From contig BBDR01000001.1 in NCBI GenBank assembly GCA_001312405.1, forward strand, positions 124,001-188,000: a stretch of 64,000 nucleotides of DNA, given 5' to 3'. This stretch comes from Clostridium sp. NkU-1 (GTDB lineage: Bacteria; Bacillota_A; Clostridia; Lachnospirales; Lachnospiraceae). This document shows positions 1 to 9,521 of the stretch, one piece after another; within the stretch, counting starts at the first letter, position 1, and each line of letters opens with the position of its first letter. The notes under the pieces were generated by a model that was not told the DNA's origin, searched no databases, and worked only from the letters and a program-made list of their open reading frames with translations. The position numbers and the translations under genes are program-made.

Positions 1-2
1 CC

Positions 3-3000
3 GCCGGCATTGTTAAATTTAAACGGCGCAAGCTCATTGCCCAGAAAAAGCTTGAAGATGAAAAACAAAACCTCATCCGTGTCAATGACATTCTAACAGA
101 GCTTGAAAAGCAGGTAGGCCCCCTTGCAAGGCAATCTGAGGCGGCAAAGGAATATCTCCGTTTAAAGGAAGATTTAAAAAAAGTATGATGTCAACCAGTT
201 CCTGATGGAGACAGAGGGGATCCAGGTACAGGTGAAGGAAAACCAGGAAAAGGAAACCATTGTATCCCGTGATCTGGAGGATGCAAAGCAGGCATCGGAA
301 GGCATCCGGGAAAAATATGATGCTCTGGATACATATTTAGCGGAGCTGGAGGAGGCCATCAGCAAAGCCGGCAATGAGAAAAATAAATCCAACATGGAAA
401 TGGGAAGCCTGGAAGGCCGGATCAATGTATTAAAGGAACAGATCAATACGGAACAGATGAATGCGGAGCACATAGCCGGACGCATGAGGGCTATTGATTC
501 TGAAATCCAGATGAAAATGGCTCAGGCAGCCACTTATGAGGAAGAGCGTTCCGTGATTGCCGACCAGGTAAAAACCGCGGTAAATGAACTGAAAGAAGCG
601 GAAGAAGTCCTGTATTCAGAGGAAGAGAAAATCCGCCTTTTGGAGCAGCAGATTGAGGAAGGAAAGAGCAGCATCATTGATATCCTCAATGAAAAAGCTT
701 CCCTTACAGTAAAACAGCAGCGGTATGAAACCATGCTGGAACAGGTGAATGTGCGCCGTTCTGAGGTTTGCCAGAAGCTTTTAAAATTTAAGAGCGATGA
801 GTCGGAACAGGAAGAACAGCTGGGAGCTCTTCAAAAGGAAGCAGATGAGATAGAAACCAGAATCGCGGAAGGCCAGGAAGCCCAGGCATTCAGCGAGAAC
901 CGGGCTGAGGAACTGGAAGGCGAGGTCAAAAGGCTTAACAAAAACTTAAATGACAAGCAGCAGGAATACCATACCAGTTATACAAAGCTGGAATCCTTAA
1001 GAAACATTGCTGAACGGTATGAAGGCTATGGCGGCAGCATCCGCCGCATTATGGAGGTAAGGGACCGGGTTCACGGCATCCACGGGGTTGTGGCGGATCT
1101 AATTACAGTGCCGAAAAAAATATGAAATTGCCATTGAGACCGCTCTTGGCGGAAGCATTCAGAATATCGTTACTGATTCCGAAGAAACTGCCAAGCAGCT
1201 CATTGAATACTTAAAGAAAAACCGGTATGGAAGGGCCACCTTCCTTCCCTTGACCAGCGTCGGCAGCAGGGACTCTTTTCGCCAGGACCGGGTTTTAACG
1301 GAGCCGGGAGTTTTGGGGCTTGCCAATACCCTGGTGGAAGCGGATAGCCAGTATAAGGGCCTTTTAAATCACTTGCTGGGCCGTGTGGTTGTGGTGGATA
1401 CCATTGAACACGCCATTGCCCTTGCAAAAAAAATTCCAATATTCTTTCCGGATCGTAACACTGGAGGGAGAACTTCTCAGCGTAGGCGGTTCCATGACAG
1501 GCGGTGCTTTTAAGAACACAAGCAATCTTTTGGGGCGCAAGCGTGAGATGGAAGAACTGGAAGAGATCTGCTCCAAGGCTCTTTCCGATGTGGAGCGGCT
1601 GGAAAAAGAACTGGTGATGAACGAGGGACTCCTTGGGGATAGCAGGGAAGAACTGGAAAAGATCCGGGCAGAGAAACAGCAGCTTTATTTAAAGCAAAAT
1701 ACGGTCAAAATAAATATACGCCGGATTGAAGATAAAAAAGAAGAAATCAAAGAATCCTACGGAGACTTGGAGCGGGAAAACGGCCAGCTTGAAGTGCAGA
1801 TACGGGAGATTGGTGCCAGCCAGCAGGAGATTTTACAGCCATTGACAAGCTGGAAACCCAGAACCAGGAAACAGTTGGAGAGCTGGAACAATTAAATGGC
1901 CGGCTTGAAACTGCCAGGGCAGACCGGGAGCAGTATTTAAAAGACTTATCATCAGTTCAGCTGAAAACCTCAGGTCTAAAGCAAAAGGATGATTTTGAAC
2001 TGGAAAATATCCGGCGTGTAAAGGAAGAGGTTCACCGTCTGGAGGAAGAACGTTCCGGCCTTTCAAGCGGAACCAATGGTTCCAATTCCATTATTGAAGA
2101 GAAACAAAAGGAAATTGAGGCATTAAAGGGAAAAATCCAGGAAGAAAAGGTATATTCGGAAGAGTTGGAAGGGATCATAAACGAGAAGTCCACACAAAAA
2201 GAAGCAAGTTCCAGGGAACAGAAGGAATTATTCCGGAAAAGAGAGGAGCTTACGGGAAGAATCAGCCTTTTGGATAAAGAACTGTTCCGCCTGCAAAGCC
2301 AGAAGGAAAAGCTTGATGAGTGGATGGAGAGCCATGTCAATTACATGTGGAATGAATATGAACTGACTTTTTCTACTGCAAAGGAATTAAAAAATCAGGA
2401 ATGGACGTCACTGCCTGAGATCAAGCGCATGATCCAGTCCTTAAAAGATGAGATCCGGAAGCTTGGCAATGTCAATGTCAATGCCATTGAGGATTACAAA
2501 GAGGTATCAGAGCGTTATGAATTCATGAAGACCCAGCACGATGATCTGGTAGCCGCAGAGGGTACTGTTAAAGATCATCGATGAGCTGGATACGGGAATG
2601 AGAAGACAATTCGAAGAAAAGTTCCGTGAAATACGGCTGGAGTTTGACAAGGTGTTCAAGGAGCTTTTCGGAGGAGGACGGGGTGCTTTGGAGCTGGTGG
2701 AAGGTGAGGATATCCTGGAAGCGGGAATCCAGATCATATCCCAGCCGCCCGGCAAGAAGCTTCAGAATATGATGCAGCTTTCCGGCGGGGAAAAGGCTTT
2801 GACGGCCATTGCGCTGCTGTTTGCCATCCAGAACTTAAAGCCTTCTCCATTCTGCCTTCTGGATGAGATCGAAGCAGCCCTTGATGATTCCAATGTGGAC
2901 CGTTTTGCAAAATACCTGCATAAGCTGACAAAAAAATACGCAGTTTATTGTTATTACACACAGACGTGGTACCATGGTGTCTGCAGACCGTCTGTATGGT

Positions 3001-3072
3001 ATTACCATGCAGGAGAAGGGCGTTTCAACGCTTGTATCTGTAAACCTGATTGAAGAAGATTTAGAAAGTTAA
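3..3072 (+). CDS. smc: Chromosome segregation ATPase SMC (5' partial, frameshifted)
   Basis: SMC forms the ring-shaped condensin with ScpA/ScpB and organises the chromosome. The window opens inside the N-terminal half, so the Walker A head is missing. Long coiled coil follows (about 20-1000), then the hinge near 1021-1330, a second coil, and the C-terminal head with [15 protein letters not shown] and the Walker B stretch [12 protein letters not shown] near 2780-2895. The reading frame shifts at about 177-184, 1114-1121, 1426-1433, 1836, 2567 and 2932; four of these are extra A in A7-A8 runs. Joined, the pieces read as one SMC to the TAA at 3072. ftsY follows after 11 bp, as in many Firmicutes. 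The shifts are almost certainly read errors because the gene is important and each piece continues the family sequence. Confidence 0.95.
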
Positions 3073-3083
3073 GGAGGCCGACT

Positions 3084-4025
3084 ATGGGTGAGAAAAAGGG
3101 ATTCTTTGGGAAGCTGGTTGCTGGGCTGCAGAAAACAAGGGATAACATCATCGCGGGCGTAGATTCCATATTCAGCGGTTTTTCAGCCATTGATGATGAG
3201 TTTTATGAGGAAATTGAAGAGATCCTGATCATGGGAGATCTGGGCATCCAGACTACCATGTCGATTATGGAGGATTTGAGGAAAAAGATAAAGGAACAAA
3301 ATATCAAGGATCCCATGGAATGCAAGCAGCTTCTCATGGACAGCATCATGGAGCAGATGGATCTTGGGGAAAATGCCTATGAATTTGAGAGCCGGCGGTC
3401 CGTCCTTTTGATCATCGGCGTAAATGGAGTGGGAAAGACCACATCAGTAGGAAAGCTTGCCGGACAGATGAAGGATGACGGAAAAAAGGTGATCGTAGCC
3501 GCTGCGGATACGTTTCGTGCGGCAGCCATTGAGCAGCTAAGCGAGTGGGCAAAAAGGGCCGGAGTGGACATCATTGCCCAGCAGGAAGGTTCCGACCCGG
3601 CGGCAGTTGTCTATGATGCGGTAGCTGCGGCAAAATCCAGACATGCGGATATCTTAATCTGCGATACAGCAGGACGCCTGCATAACAAGAAAAACCTGAT
3701 GGAAGAGCTTAAAAAGATCAACCGGATCATTGACAAGGAATACCCGGAGGCTTACCGGGAAACCCTGGTAGTGCTTGATGGGACCACAGGACAGAATGCT
3801 CTTGTCCAGGCAAAGCAATTTATGGAGGTTGCTGATATTACCGGGATTATCCTTACAAAGCTTGACGGAACCGCGAAAGGGGGAATCGCGGTGGCTATCC
3901 AGTCGGAGCTGGGGATTCCTGTAAAATACATTGGGGTAGGAGAGAAACTTGATGACCTGCAGAAATTCAATGCAAAAGAATTTGTAAGCGCATTGTTTCA
4001 CGTAGAAGAGAAAGAAGAGGCGTAA
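3084..4025 (+). CDS. ftsY: Signal recognition particle receptor FtsY
   Basis: GTPase that docks SRP-bound ribosomes at the membrane for co-translational insertion. The 313-residue protein has a short N domain and a full G domain: G1 loop GVNGVGKTT (about residues 113-121), [23 protein letters not shown] and [10 protein letters not shown] near the C terminus. It lacks the long acidic N-terminal extension of the E. coli protein, as is usual in Firmicutes. The ATG at 3084 follows a strong AAGGAGG site. It lies between smc and a dehydratase gene that starts 3 bp after its stop, so the three are probably cotranscribed. The frame is intact. Confidence 0.97.
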   Translation: MGEKKGFFGKLVAGLQKTRDNIIAGVDSIFSGFSAIDDEFYEEIEEILIMGDLGIQTTMSIMEDLRKKIKEQNIKDPMECKQLLMDSIMEQMDLGENAYEFESRRSVLLIIGVNGVGKTTSVGKLAGQMKDDGKKVIVAAADTFRAAAIEQLSEWAKRAGVDIIAQQEGSDPAAVVYDAVAAAKSRHADILICDTAGRLHNKKNLMEELKKINRIIDKEYPEAYRETLVVLDGTTGQNALVQAKQFMEVADITGIILTKLDGTAKGGIAVAIQSELGIPVKYIGVGEKLDDLQKFNAKEFVSALFHVEEKEEA

Positions 4026-4028
4026 AGT

Positions 4029-5252
4029 ATGTTGACATTGGAAAAGTTTGAAGAAGCATCAGAAGCTGTTAGCAAAGTTATCCTGGAAACAAAACTGGTA
4101 TACAGTGAGTATTTCTCCAACCAGACGGGCAATAAGGTATATTTTAAGCCGGAAAATATGCAGTATACCGGCGCTTATAAGGTGAGAGGGGCTTATTATA
4201 AGATCAGCACCCTGTCGGAAGAAGAGAAATCCAAAGGCCTTATTGCCGCCTCTGCAGGCAATCACGCCCAGGGCGTTGCCTATGCGGCAAAGCTGGCAGG
4301 CATTCCGGCAACCATCGTTATGCCAACTACTGCGCCTCTGATGAAAGTGAACCGTACCAAGGGCTATGGTGCGGAGGTCATACTGGAAGGTGATGTCTTT
4401 GATGAGGCCTGCAATTATGCCTATAAGCTTGCAGAAGAACGCGGGCTTACCTTTGTCCATGCCTTTGATGACTTAGACGTGGCGTCCGGACAGGGAACCA
4501 TTGCCATGGAGATCATCAAGGAGCTTCCTACCGTTGATTATATCCTGGTTCCCATTGGAGGGGGCGGTCTTTGCGCAGGTGTGTCCACTCTGGCTAAGAT
4601 GCTAAACCCCAAGATCAAGATCATCGGCGTGGAGCCGGCAGGCGCCAACTGTATGCAGGAATCCTTACGTCAGGGAAAGGTGGTTTCCCTTCCAAACGTC
4701 AACACGATTGCAGACGGAACTGCCGTGAAATGTCCGGGAGGAAAGCTTTTCCCCTACATCCAGGAAAATGTGGATGAGGTCATCACCATAGAAGATTCTG
4801 AACTGATCGTGGCATTCCTTGACATGGTCGAGAACCATAAGATGATCGTGGAGAATTCAGGACTTCTGACGGTTGCGGCATTAAAGCATATGAACGTGGA
4901 TAATAAAAAAATTGTTTCCATCTTAAGCGGAGGAAACATGGATGTGATCACCATGGCTTCCATTGTCCAGTTCGGACTGATGCAGAGAGACCGCATCTTT
5001 ACGGTGTCCATTCTGCTTCCGGATAAACCGGGAGAGCTTGCAAAGGTTTCCGCACTTCTTGCAAAAGAACAGGGAAATGTCATCCGTCTGGATCACAACC
5101 AGTTTGTCAGCATCAACCGGAATGCGGCAGTGGAACTTCGCATCACCCTGGAGGCATTCGGAACGGAACATAAGAATATGATTATGGCAGCACTTACGGC
5201 AGCGGGGTACCGGCCCAAGCTGGTTAAATCAAAAGGGACTTACGGGGATTGA
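4029..5252 (+). CDS. ilvA: Threonine ammonia-lyase (threonine dehydratase) with ACT domain
   Basis: PLP enzyme that deaminates L-threonine to 2-oxobutanoate, either feeding isoleucine synthesis or catabolic. In 407 residues the catalytic fold II domain carries the PLP lysine in GAYKVRGAYY (about 41-50), SAGNHAQGVA, and the phosphate-binding glycine loop PIGGGGLCAG (about 177-186). A C-terminal ACT-like domain begins near residue 328 (TVSILLPDKPGELAKVS). That is one regulatory domain, as in the shorter clostridial enzymes, not the two of E. coli IlvA. Whether it is biosynthetic (ilvA) or catabolic (tdcB-like) cannot be settled from the window, which has no other isoleucine gene. The start lies 3 bp after ftsY, and the frame is intact. 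Confidence 0.9.
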   Translation: MLTLEKFEEASEAVSKVILETKLVYSEYFSNQTGNKVYFKPENMQYTGAYKVRGAYYKISTLSEEEKSKGLIAASAGNHAQGVAYAAKLAGIPATIVMPTTAPLMKVNRTKGYGAEVILEGDVFDEACNYAYKLAEERGLTFVHAFDDLDVASGQGTIAMEIIKELPTVDYILVPIGGGGLCAGVSTLAKMLNPKIKIIGVEPAGANCMQESLRQGKVVSLPNVNTIADGTAVKCPGGKLFPYIQENVDEVITIEDSELIVAFLDMVENHKMIVENSGLLTVAALKHMNVDNKKIVSILSGGNMDVITMASIVQFGLMQRDRIFTVSILLPDKPGELAKVSALLAKEQGNVIRLDHNQFVSINRNAAVELRITLEAFGTEHKNMIMAALTAAGYRPKLVKSKGTYGD

Positions 5253-5300
5253 TATTATTAACCAGCGACATAACTTCATATCCATTTGTATCTGAATTAA

Positions 5301-5368
5301 ATAATGTCGAAAATAGTCAAATAGTGTCGATAAATTCAAATTGTAAAAGTTTGAGAGGAGAGTATAAT
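5301..5368 (+). promoter_or_regulatory. Tandem Spo0A-like boxes upstream of a sigma-A type promoter
   Basis: ATAATGTCGA (5301-5310) and ATAGTGTCGA (5321-5330) repeat with a 20-bp period. The first contains TGTCGAA, the Spo0A box consensus; the second has TGTCGAT. Next come TTGTAA (5341-5346), a 16-bp spacer and TATAAT (5363-5368). The boxes would be centred near -67 and -47, positions typical of Spo0A activation. The gap 5253-5633 is AT-rich and holds no gene; from the predicted start site to the next CDS is a leader of about 260 nt in which I see no known RNA motif. Confidence 0.55.
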
Positions 5369-5633
5369 TATAATGTAACTAATAATTTATATAAATGAAG
5401 TGATTACGAAACTCAAAAAAAACAATTAATGTGTCTAAGTTTAAAAAGACCAAATATAATTATGAGTCTTAAAATAAGATTATTACTAATTAAAATAAAG
5501 TAAAATAAGATGCATTTTCACAGTTCTTGAAGAGAAGGATCTAATTATAGCTAGATAATATGATATTTTCAACGGTTTTGGAGTTTCGCAAACACCTGTT
5601 TATATAAATGTATATAAGGAGGGATTGGTTAAA

Positions 5634-6179
5634 TTGAAAAAGTTGAAAAAATGGACAGCAGTAATTTTAATGGCCTTAACTGTCAGTACCATGGCAGCAC
5701 CTCAGGCGATGGCGTCCACGCCCATGGAAGATTTCAGGAAGGAAGACAAAGGACCGGATGCAGCAAAAGGGATACTGATATCGGAAGAATGGGGGTTCGA
5801 TGAAAATGGTGAGCCATATGTTGAGCGGACCTATGTAAAACCACAAAATCCGAGATTGCGTGTTCATGACAGTAAGGATGTTACCAAAACCAGGGTATGT
5901 GGCACAGGAAGTGCAAAAATGACTGTTGAACTCAGTGCAAGCTTTGAATGGGACAGCAGTGATAAAAGAGTAGAAGTATATGATGTGGAAGGTCAGGTTA
6001 CCGATATGGATGGAGTGTATGAAGTATATGATGAAAAGACTGTAATTTCTGGAAATGGGACCAGCAAAGCTACTGCCACATACACTTGTAAAGGAAAAAA
6101 ATCACTTAGTTATGTAAATGGAAAAATTAATATTTCGTGTAATTATAATGGGAAGATTACCAGCAATGGGACGAGATGA
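5634..6179 (+). CDS. Secreted protein of unknown function
   Basis: I do not recognise this protein. About 181 residues begin with a clear Sec signal peptide: KKLKK, a hydrophobic stretch, and a likely AxA cleavage site after APQAMA (about residues 22-27). The mature part is polar and rich in Thr, Ser, Asp and Lys. It has two cysteines (VCGTGS and YTCKGK) and a third near the end (ISCNYNG), and looks beta-rich. The TTG at 5634 is preferred because it sits about 10 nt after AAGGAGGG; a TTG at 5625 is only 1 nt from that site. The stop overlaps the ATG of the next gene by 4 bp, so the two are translationally coupled. Possible Spo0A boxes lie upstream. Base composition is more AT-rich than the neighbours, suggesting accessory or acquired DNA. 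Confidence 0.75.
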   Translation: MKKLKKWTAVILMALTVSTMAAPQAMASTPMEDFRKEDKGPDAAKGILISEEWGFDENGEPYVERTYVKPQNPRLRVHDSKDVTKTRVCGTGSAKMTVELSASFEWDSSDKRVEVYDVEGQVTDMDGVYEVYDEKTVISGNGTSKATATYTCKGKKSLSYVNGKINISCNYNGKITSNGTR

Positions 6180-7064
6180 TGGTAGATGAAAGAACATCTG
6201 TAAAATACATAGGGAAAATATGTTTATTCTCACTTCTTGTAACCATGGCGGTAGCTGGCTGTTCCTATGGACTGATTTATTTTCAAAGTGAGTGGAATTG
6301 GGTATTGGGTATTGCTTTTACCCTGTTGCTGCCCATATTTATACGGAAATTTTTTTTCTAAAATTGACATCTATTGGATGAATGCTCTTGGAATATTATT
6401 GTTTTGGTGTATTTCCAGTTCTGTGAGCCTTTATGTGAACGATTTTTTCATAGACCATGACATTTTTTTGGACAGTGATTTGTTTGCCTTCATTCATGGC
6501 CCGGATTGGACAAAATCAATACGTCAGCTGTTATTCCCCATTCCCATTGTTCTATTTGCCTTCTGTGTAAATGTCAGACAGTTCAAAGTCTGGAATCATA
6601 TAATAACAAAAAAGACTTTTTTGCCTCTCTGTGCATTAGTTAAAACGGGTATAGTTGGAATAATACTGGGAACCAGCAACATATATGGAACTTATATGGT
6701 TTATACTTCAACCACAATGGTTGAGTATACAAATAATGGAACCATGGCGAAAAAAACAGTTGAGCACTCTTCCAATCTGGCATTGGTATTGATTTTTGCC
6801 GTAGTTTTTACTGTTGTAGTCTGGAAACTGTACCCTCAATTAAAAAAGTATTATATACTGATTATAACATTTTACTGCGTAAAATACTTTTTGTTTAATT
6901 TTCTGGATTGGTTTTCTCTACTACTGGCAACTGAAGACATGAGAAGTCTTTTTCCATACTTGGCTTTTAATGCGGGCATTTGTATAGTCATGTTTTTGCT
7001 TTCTGCGGTTATAAGCAAGATGTTGATTATTTGTGAAAAAAAGAGGGAACTGTTTATATCGTAA
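6176..7064 (+). CDS. Polytopic membrane protein of unknown function (frameshifted)
   Basis: About 295 residues once an extra T in the T8 run at 6350-6358 is removed; as read, the first part ends after 61 codons and the second part is open from 6288. The joined protein is mostly hydrophobic, with about seven predicted membrane segments (for example the stretches around 6215-6270, 6290-6345, 6380-6440, 6535-6580, 6640-6690, 6780-6830 and 6960-7020). No catalytic motif or known family is apparent. It is translationally coupled to the secreted protein before it (4-bp overlap), so the two probably act together, for example as exported factor plus partner or protector. That pairing is inference from position only. 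A long terminator hairpin follows at 7119. Confidence 0.7.
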
Positions 7065-7118
7065 TGTGACAGAAAAAGATAATTAGTTTTACAGGTTCAT
7101 GAAAGTGCATATGTTTTA

Positions 7119-7175
7119 CAAAAGGGGGCTACTCTACAGATGAAAATCATCTGTAGAGTAGCCCCCCTTTTTCTT
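7119..7175 (+). terminator. Long perfect hairpin terminator
   Basis: A roughly 22-bp inverted repeat around a 3-5 nt loop (left arm about 7121-7143, right arm about 7146-7168), with arms containing GGGGGCTACTCTACAGATGA and its complement. An A run precedes and a T run follows, so it can act in both directions. It ends the secreted/membrane protein operon. Confidence 0.9.
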
Positions 7176-7328
7176 TATGCTGCCTGATTGAACCTGTATT
7201 CCCTGGGTTCTTCCAGTCATAATACAATCCCTGCGGCACAAAGGCTATGGATTAGGGCTTGTGTCAAAAAAATATTATATTGAATATTATTATATTGTAA
7301 GTATATATTAAGGGGGCGCAATATTGTT

Positions 7329-7688
7329 ATGAAAATACAGGGAAAAGAATTAAACGAATTGAAAGAAGAAGTATTGAGATCTGTAGAAGGAAAAACAGAT
7401 GAAGAAAAGAGAGAAATGCTGAGAGAAAGATTTAATATTGATTGGGACATTCCTAGACGCTGTGGCGATTCCAGAGGACCATGTAAATTTTGGTATGCCC
7501 AAGTTTTCACTTATTGCAGCACAAGGGAGTTAGAGGAAGAATTGAATTTCTTCTTATTCTTAATCAATTTTTTTGGACATCTTTTTGGTTTTTGTTTCAG
7601 CGAAGAGAGTACAGTTTTCTTAGGCTGTACATGCCCTTGCGGCAGTAAACAAATAATTCTTTATTATTCAATCGTATTTAAGGATTAA
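7329..7688 (+). CDS. Small Cys-rich protein with leader-like N terminus
   Basis: A 119-residue protein that I cannot assign. Residues 1-42 are highly charged and helical (LNELKEEVLRSVEGKTDEEK), resembling the leader of a ribosomally made peptide. The rest is hydrophobic with seven cysteines: RRCGD, GPCKF, TYCST, GFCFS and the cluster GCTCPCGS near the end. There is no Sec signal peptide. An AGGGGG site lies 13-14 nt before the ATG, rather far. No peptide-modifying enzyme, protease or exporter is next to it, so a RiPP or bacteriocin precursor is only a hypothesis. The T7 run at about 7567-7573 is a likely indel site in this assembly; a corrected frame would give a shorter protein without the C-terminal Cys cluster. 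A strong terminator follows. Confidence 0.5.
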   Translation: MKIQGKELNELKEEVLRSVEGKTDEEKREMLRERFNIDWDIPRRCGDSRGPCKFWYAQVFTYCSTRELEEELNFFLFLINFFGHLFGFCFSEESTVFLGCTCPCGSKQIILYYSIVFKD

Positions 7689-7714
7689 TGATCTTACCCT
7701 CTTTTGATGGTGCT

Positions 7715-7761
7715 GGAGGTTCCCCCGGTTGATTTACCGCCAGGGGGGGAACCTCTTTTTT
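7715..7761 (+). terminator. Rho-independent terminator
   Basis: GAGGTTCCCCC pairs with GGGGGGAACCTC and is followed by a T6 tract. It ends the Cys-rich protein gene. Confidence 0.9.
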
Positions 7762-7867
7762 GCATTGATTATTCCAGTCTATATTATAAAAAAAATAATT
7801 GATTTTACCTGCAATCTGCATAAGCCTTGAAAGCTGGTTTGATCAAAAGATAAACCGGAGGCATGAT

Positions 7868-9491
7868 TTAATTTCCTTCATCTTTATACGGATAGGTGAT
7901 CCGGTTTTCGTGTTCTCTTGGTGATATGCCGGTAACCTTTTTAAATACCTTGCTGAAGTAATAAGGATTATCAAACCCCAGTTTATCAGAGATTTCATAC
8001 ATCAGGTACTGGTGGGTATCAATAAGCTCCATGGCATGCTGTATCTTGACCTGGGCAATGTAATCAGACAGGGTGGTCCCTGTGAGTTTTTTAAAGGTGT
8101 TGCTTAAATGCCCGGAGCTTATATTTAAAGCTTCCGCAACATCAGCCAGGGTCAGCTTCTCCATGTAGTGCTCCTTAATGTAGCTTCTGGCCAGATCCAC
8201 CAGCTTGTCGGAACGGGTGGACTTCCGGTCCTCCAAAAGACGGCACAGCTTCTGGCAGAAGCTTCTCAGCCATTCTAAGATGTCCTCCAGACTGTTAAAA
8301 TGATTCAGCTGCTCTGCAATGTTGATGGTATAGGGAAAGATCTCCTGATAGCTGTCATCCCCTGTTTCAAAAAATGAATAAAGATAGGTGTAAATATTGA
8401 TGCAGGCGCTGGTGGCCTGTTCCTTACGAGGCCTATTTTCCCGGAACAGGGTGATGATGTCTTCAAAGATGGAGGCCAGCTTTTCACTGTCGTTCTGGCT
8501 TATATAAGCAGCCAGATCCTTTTTAAATACATTGATGTTGAATTTCTTCGCATGGCTGGAATGGGAAGACTGTCCTTCGTAAAATACCACCTGGGATGAA
8601 GAATCAAAGTAGTAATATTCCAGTGCGGTCAAGGCCTCTGAGAATGCCTGTGGAAGCTCTGAAATTTTTTTTCTTTTGCCCAGCTGACACCGTAAACAGC
8701 GGACAACTCAAAATAAGTCTTTAAAGCAACACTGAACTTCTGGCAGAATTCCCTTATAACGCTTTGGGAAAAGGCTCATCTTTTAAGGAGGCTGTAAGGA
8801 GAAAAGTATCCTGCCGGTATTCCAGGACCGTATAATGAAAGAAAAACCTTGCTGCAATTCCGCCCAGTATATCAATAAGCTGCCTGCTGACGGAATGAAG
8901 GTCATAGCTCCCCCCGCCTGCTTCAAAATCAATATGGATAGGGTTTAAGGAAAACAGGATGACAAAAGGAGCCGGATACTGCTCTTCAAGTTCTGCAGGG
9001 ATATCAGGAACTGCCTCCTGAGTAAGAAAAAGGCGGCGGAATGTTGTCTTTGCCAGGTCCTCCTGGTTATTCTTAAGCTGGCTGTCAAGGAGCCGGTTCT
9101 GCTTATTAGCCAGCAAATCAAAGGCTTCCTTGGCCCGTTCCAAAGCGGCCACAAGGGCTTCCTCATTTAAATCGATTTTCACAAGATAATCGGAGGCACC
9201 CAGTGAAAGGGCCTTTTTCACCAGATGGAATTCCTCTAAGTTTGTTAATACGATAAAAGCAAAGTCACAGCCGTTCTCCTTGCATTTTTCCACCAGATCC
9301 AGTCCGTTCAGCACGGGCATCCGGATATCTGTTATGACGATATCCGGACGAAGATCCATGATCATGTCATAGGCGGAAGGACCGTTGGTTGCCTTTCCAA
9401 TAATAGTGCATTCATAGTTTTCCCATATGATCAGGGATGCGATGCCGGCCAGAATGAGCGGCTCATCGTCTATAATTATAATTCGGTACAT
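7868..9491 (-). CDS. YesN-type response regulator, REC plus AraC-like DNA-binding domain (frameshifted)
   Basis: Cytoplasmic regulator of about 540 residues. The N-terminal receiver domain starts IIIIDDEPLILAGI, with the phosphoacceptor Asp in DIVITDIRMP and the conserved Lys in SDYLVKIDL. A linker region follows, then two C-terminal AraC-type helix-turn-helix motifs (ADVAEALNISSGHLSNTFKK and GFDNPYYFSKVFKK, both near the end). The frame breaks at about 8759 and again at the A8 run near 8665-8672; both look like missing bases, and the intervening codons are open. The histidine kinase gene lies 30 bp upstream in the same direction. By position it probably controls the divergent sugar ABC transporter, GH88 and sulfatase operon. 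Confidence 0.92.
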
Positions 9492-9521
9492 GCTGTCTTT
9501 ATACCCCTTTGTCAGCCCTTT

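Noticed and set aside
177..3072. Programmed frameshifting in smc
   Set aside because: Six shifts of both signs in one gene, and similar ones in half the genes, fit read error far better.
7217..7510. 97-codon open frame on the minus strand
   Set aside because: Antisense shadow of the Cys-rich gene; no ribosome-binding site.
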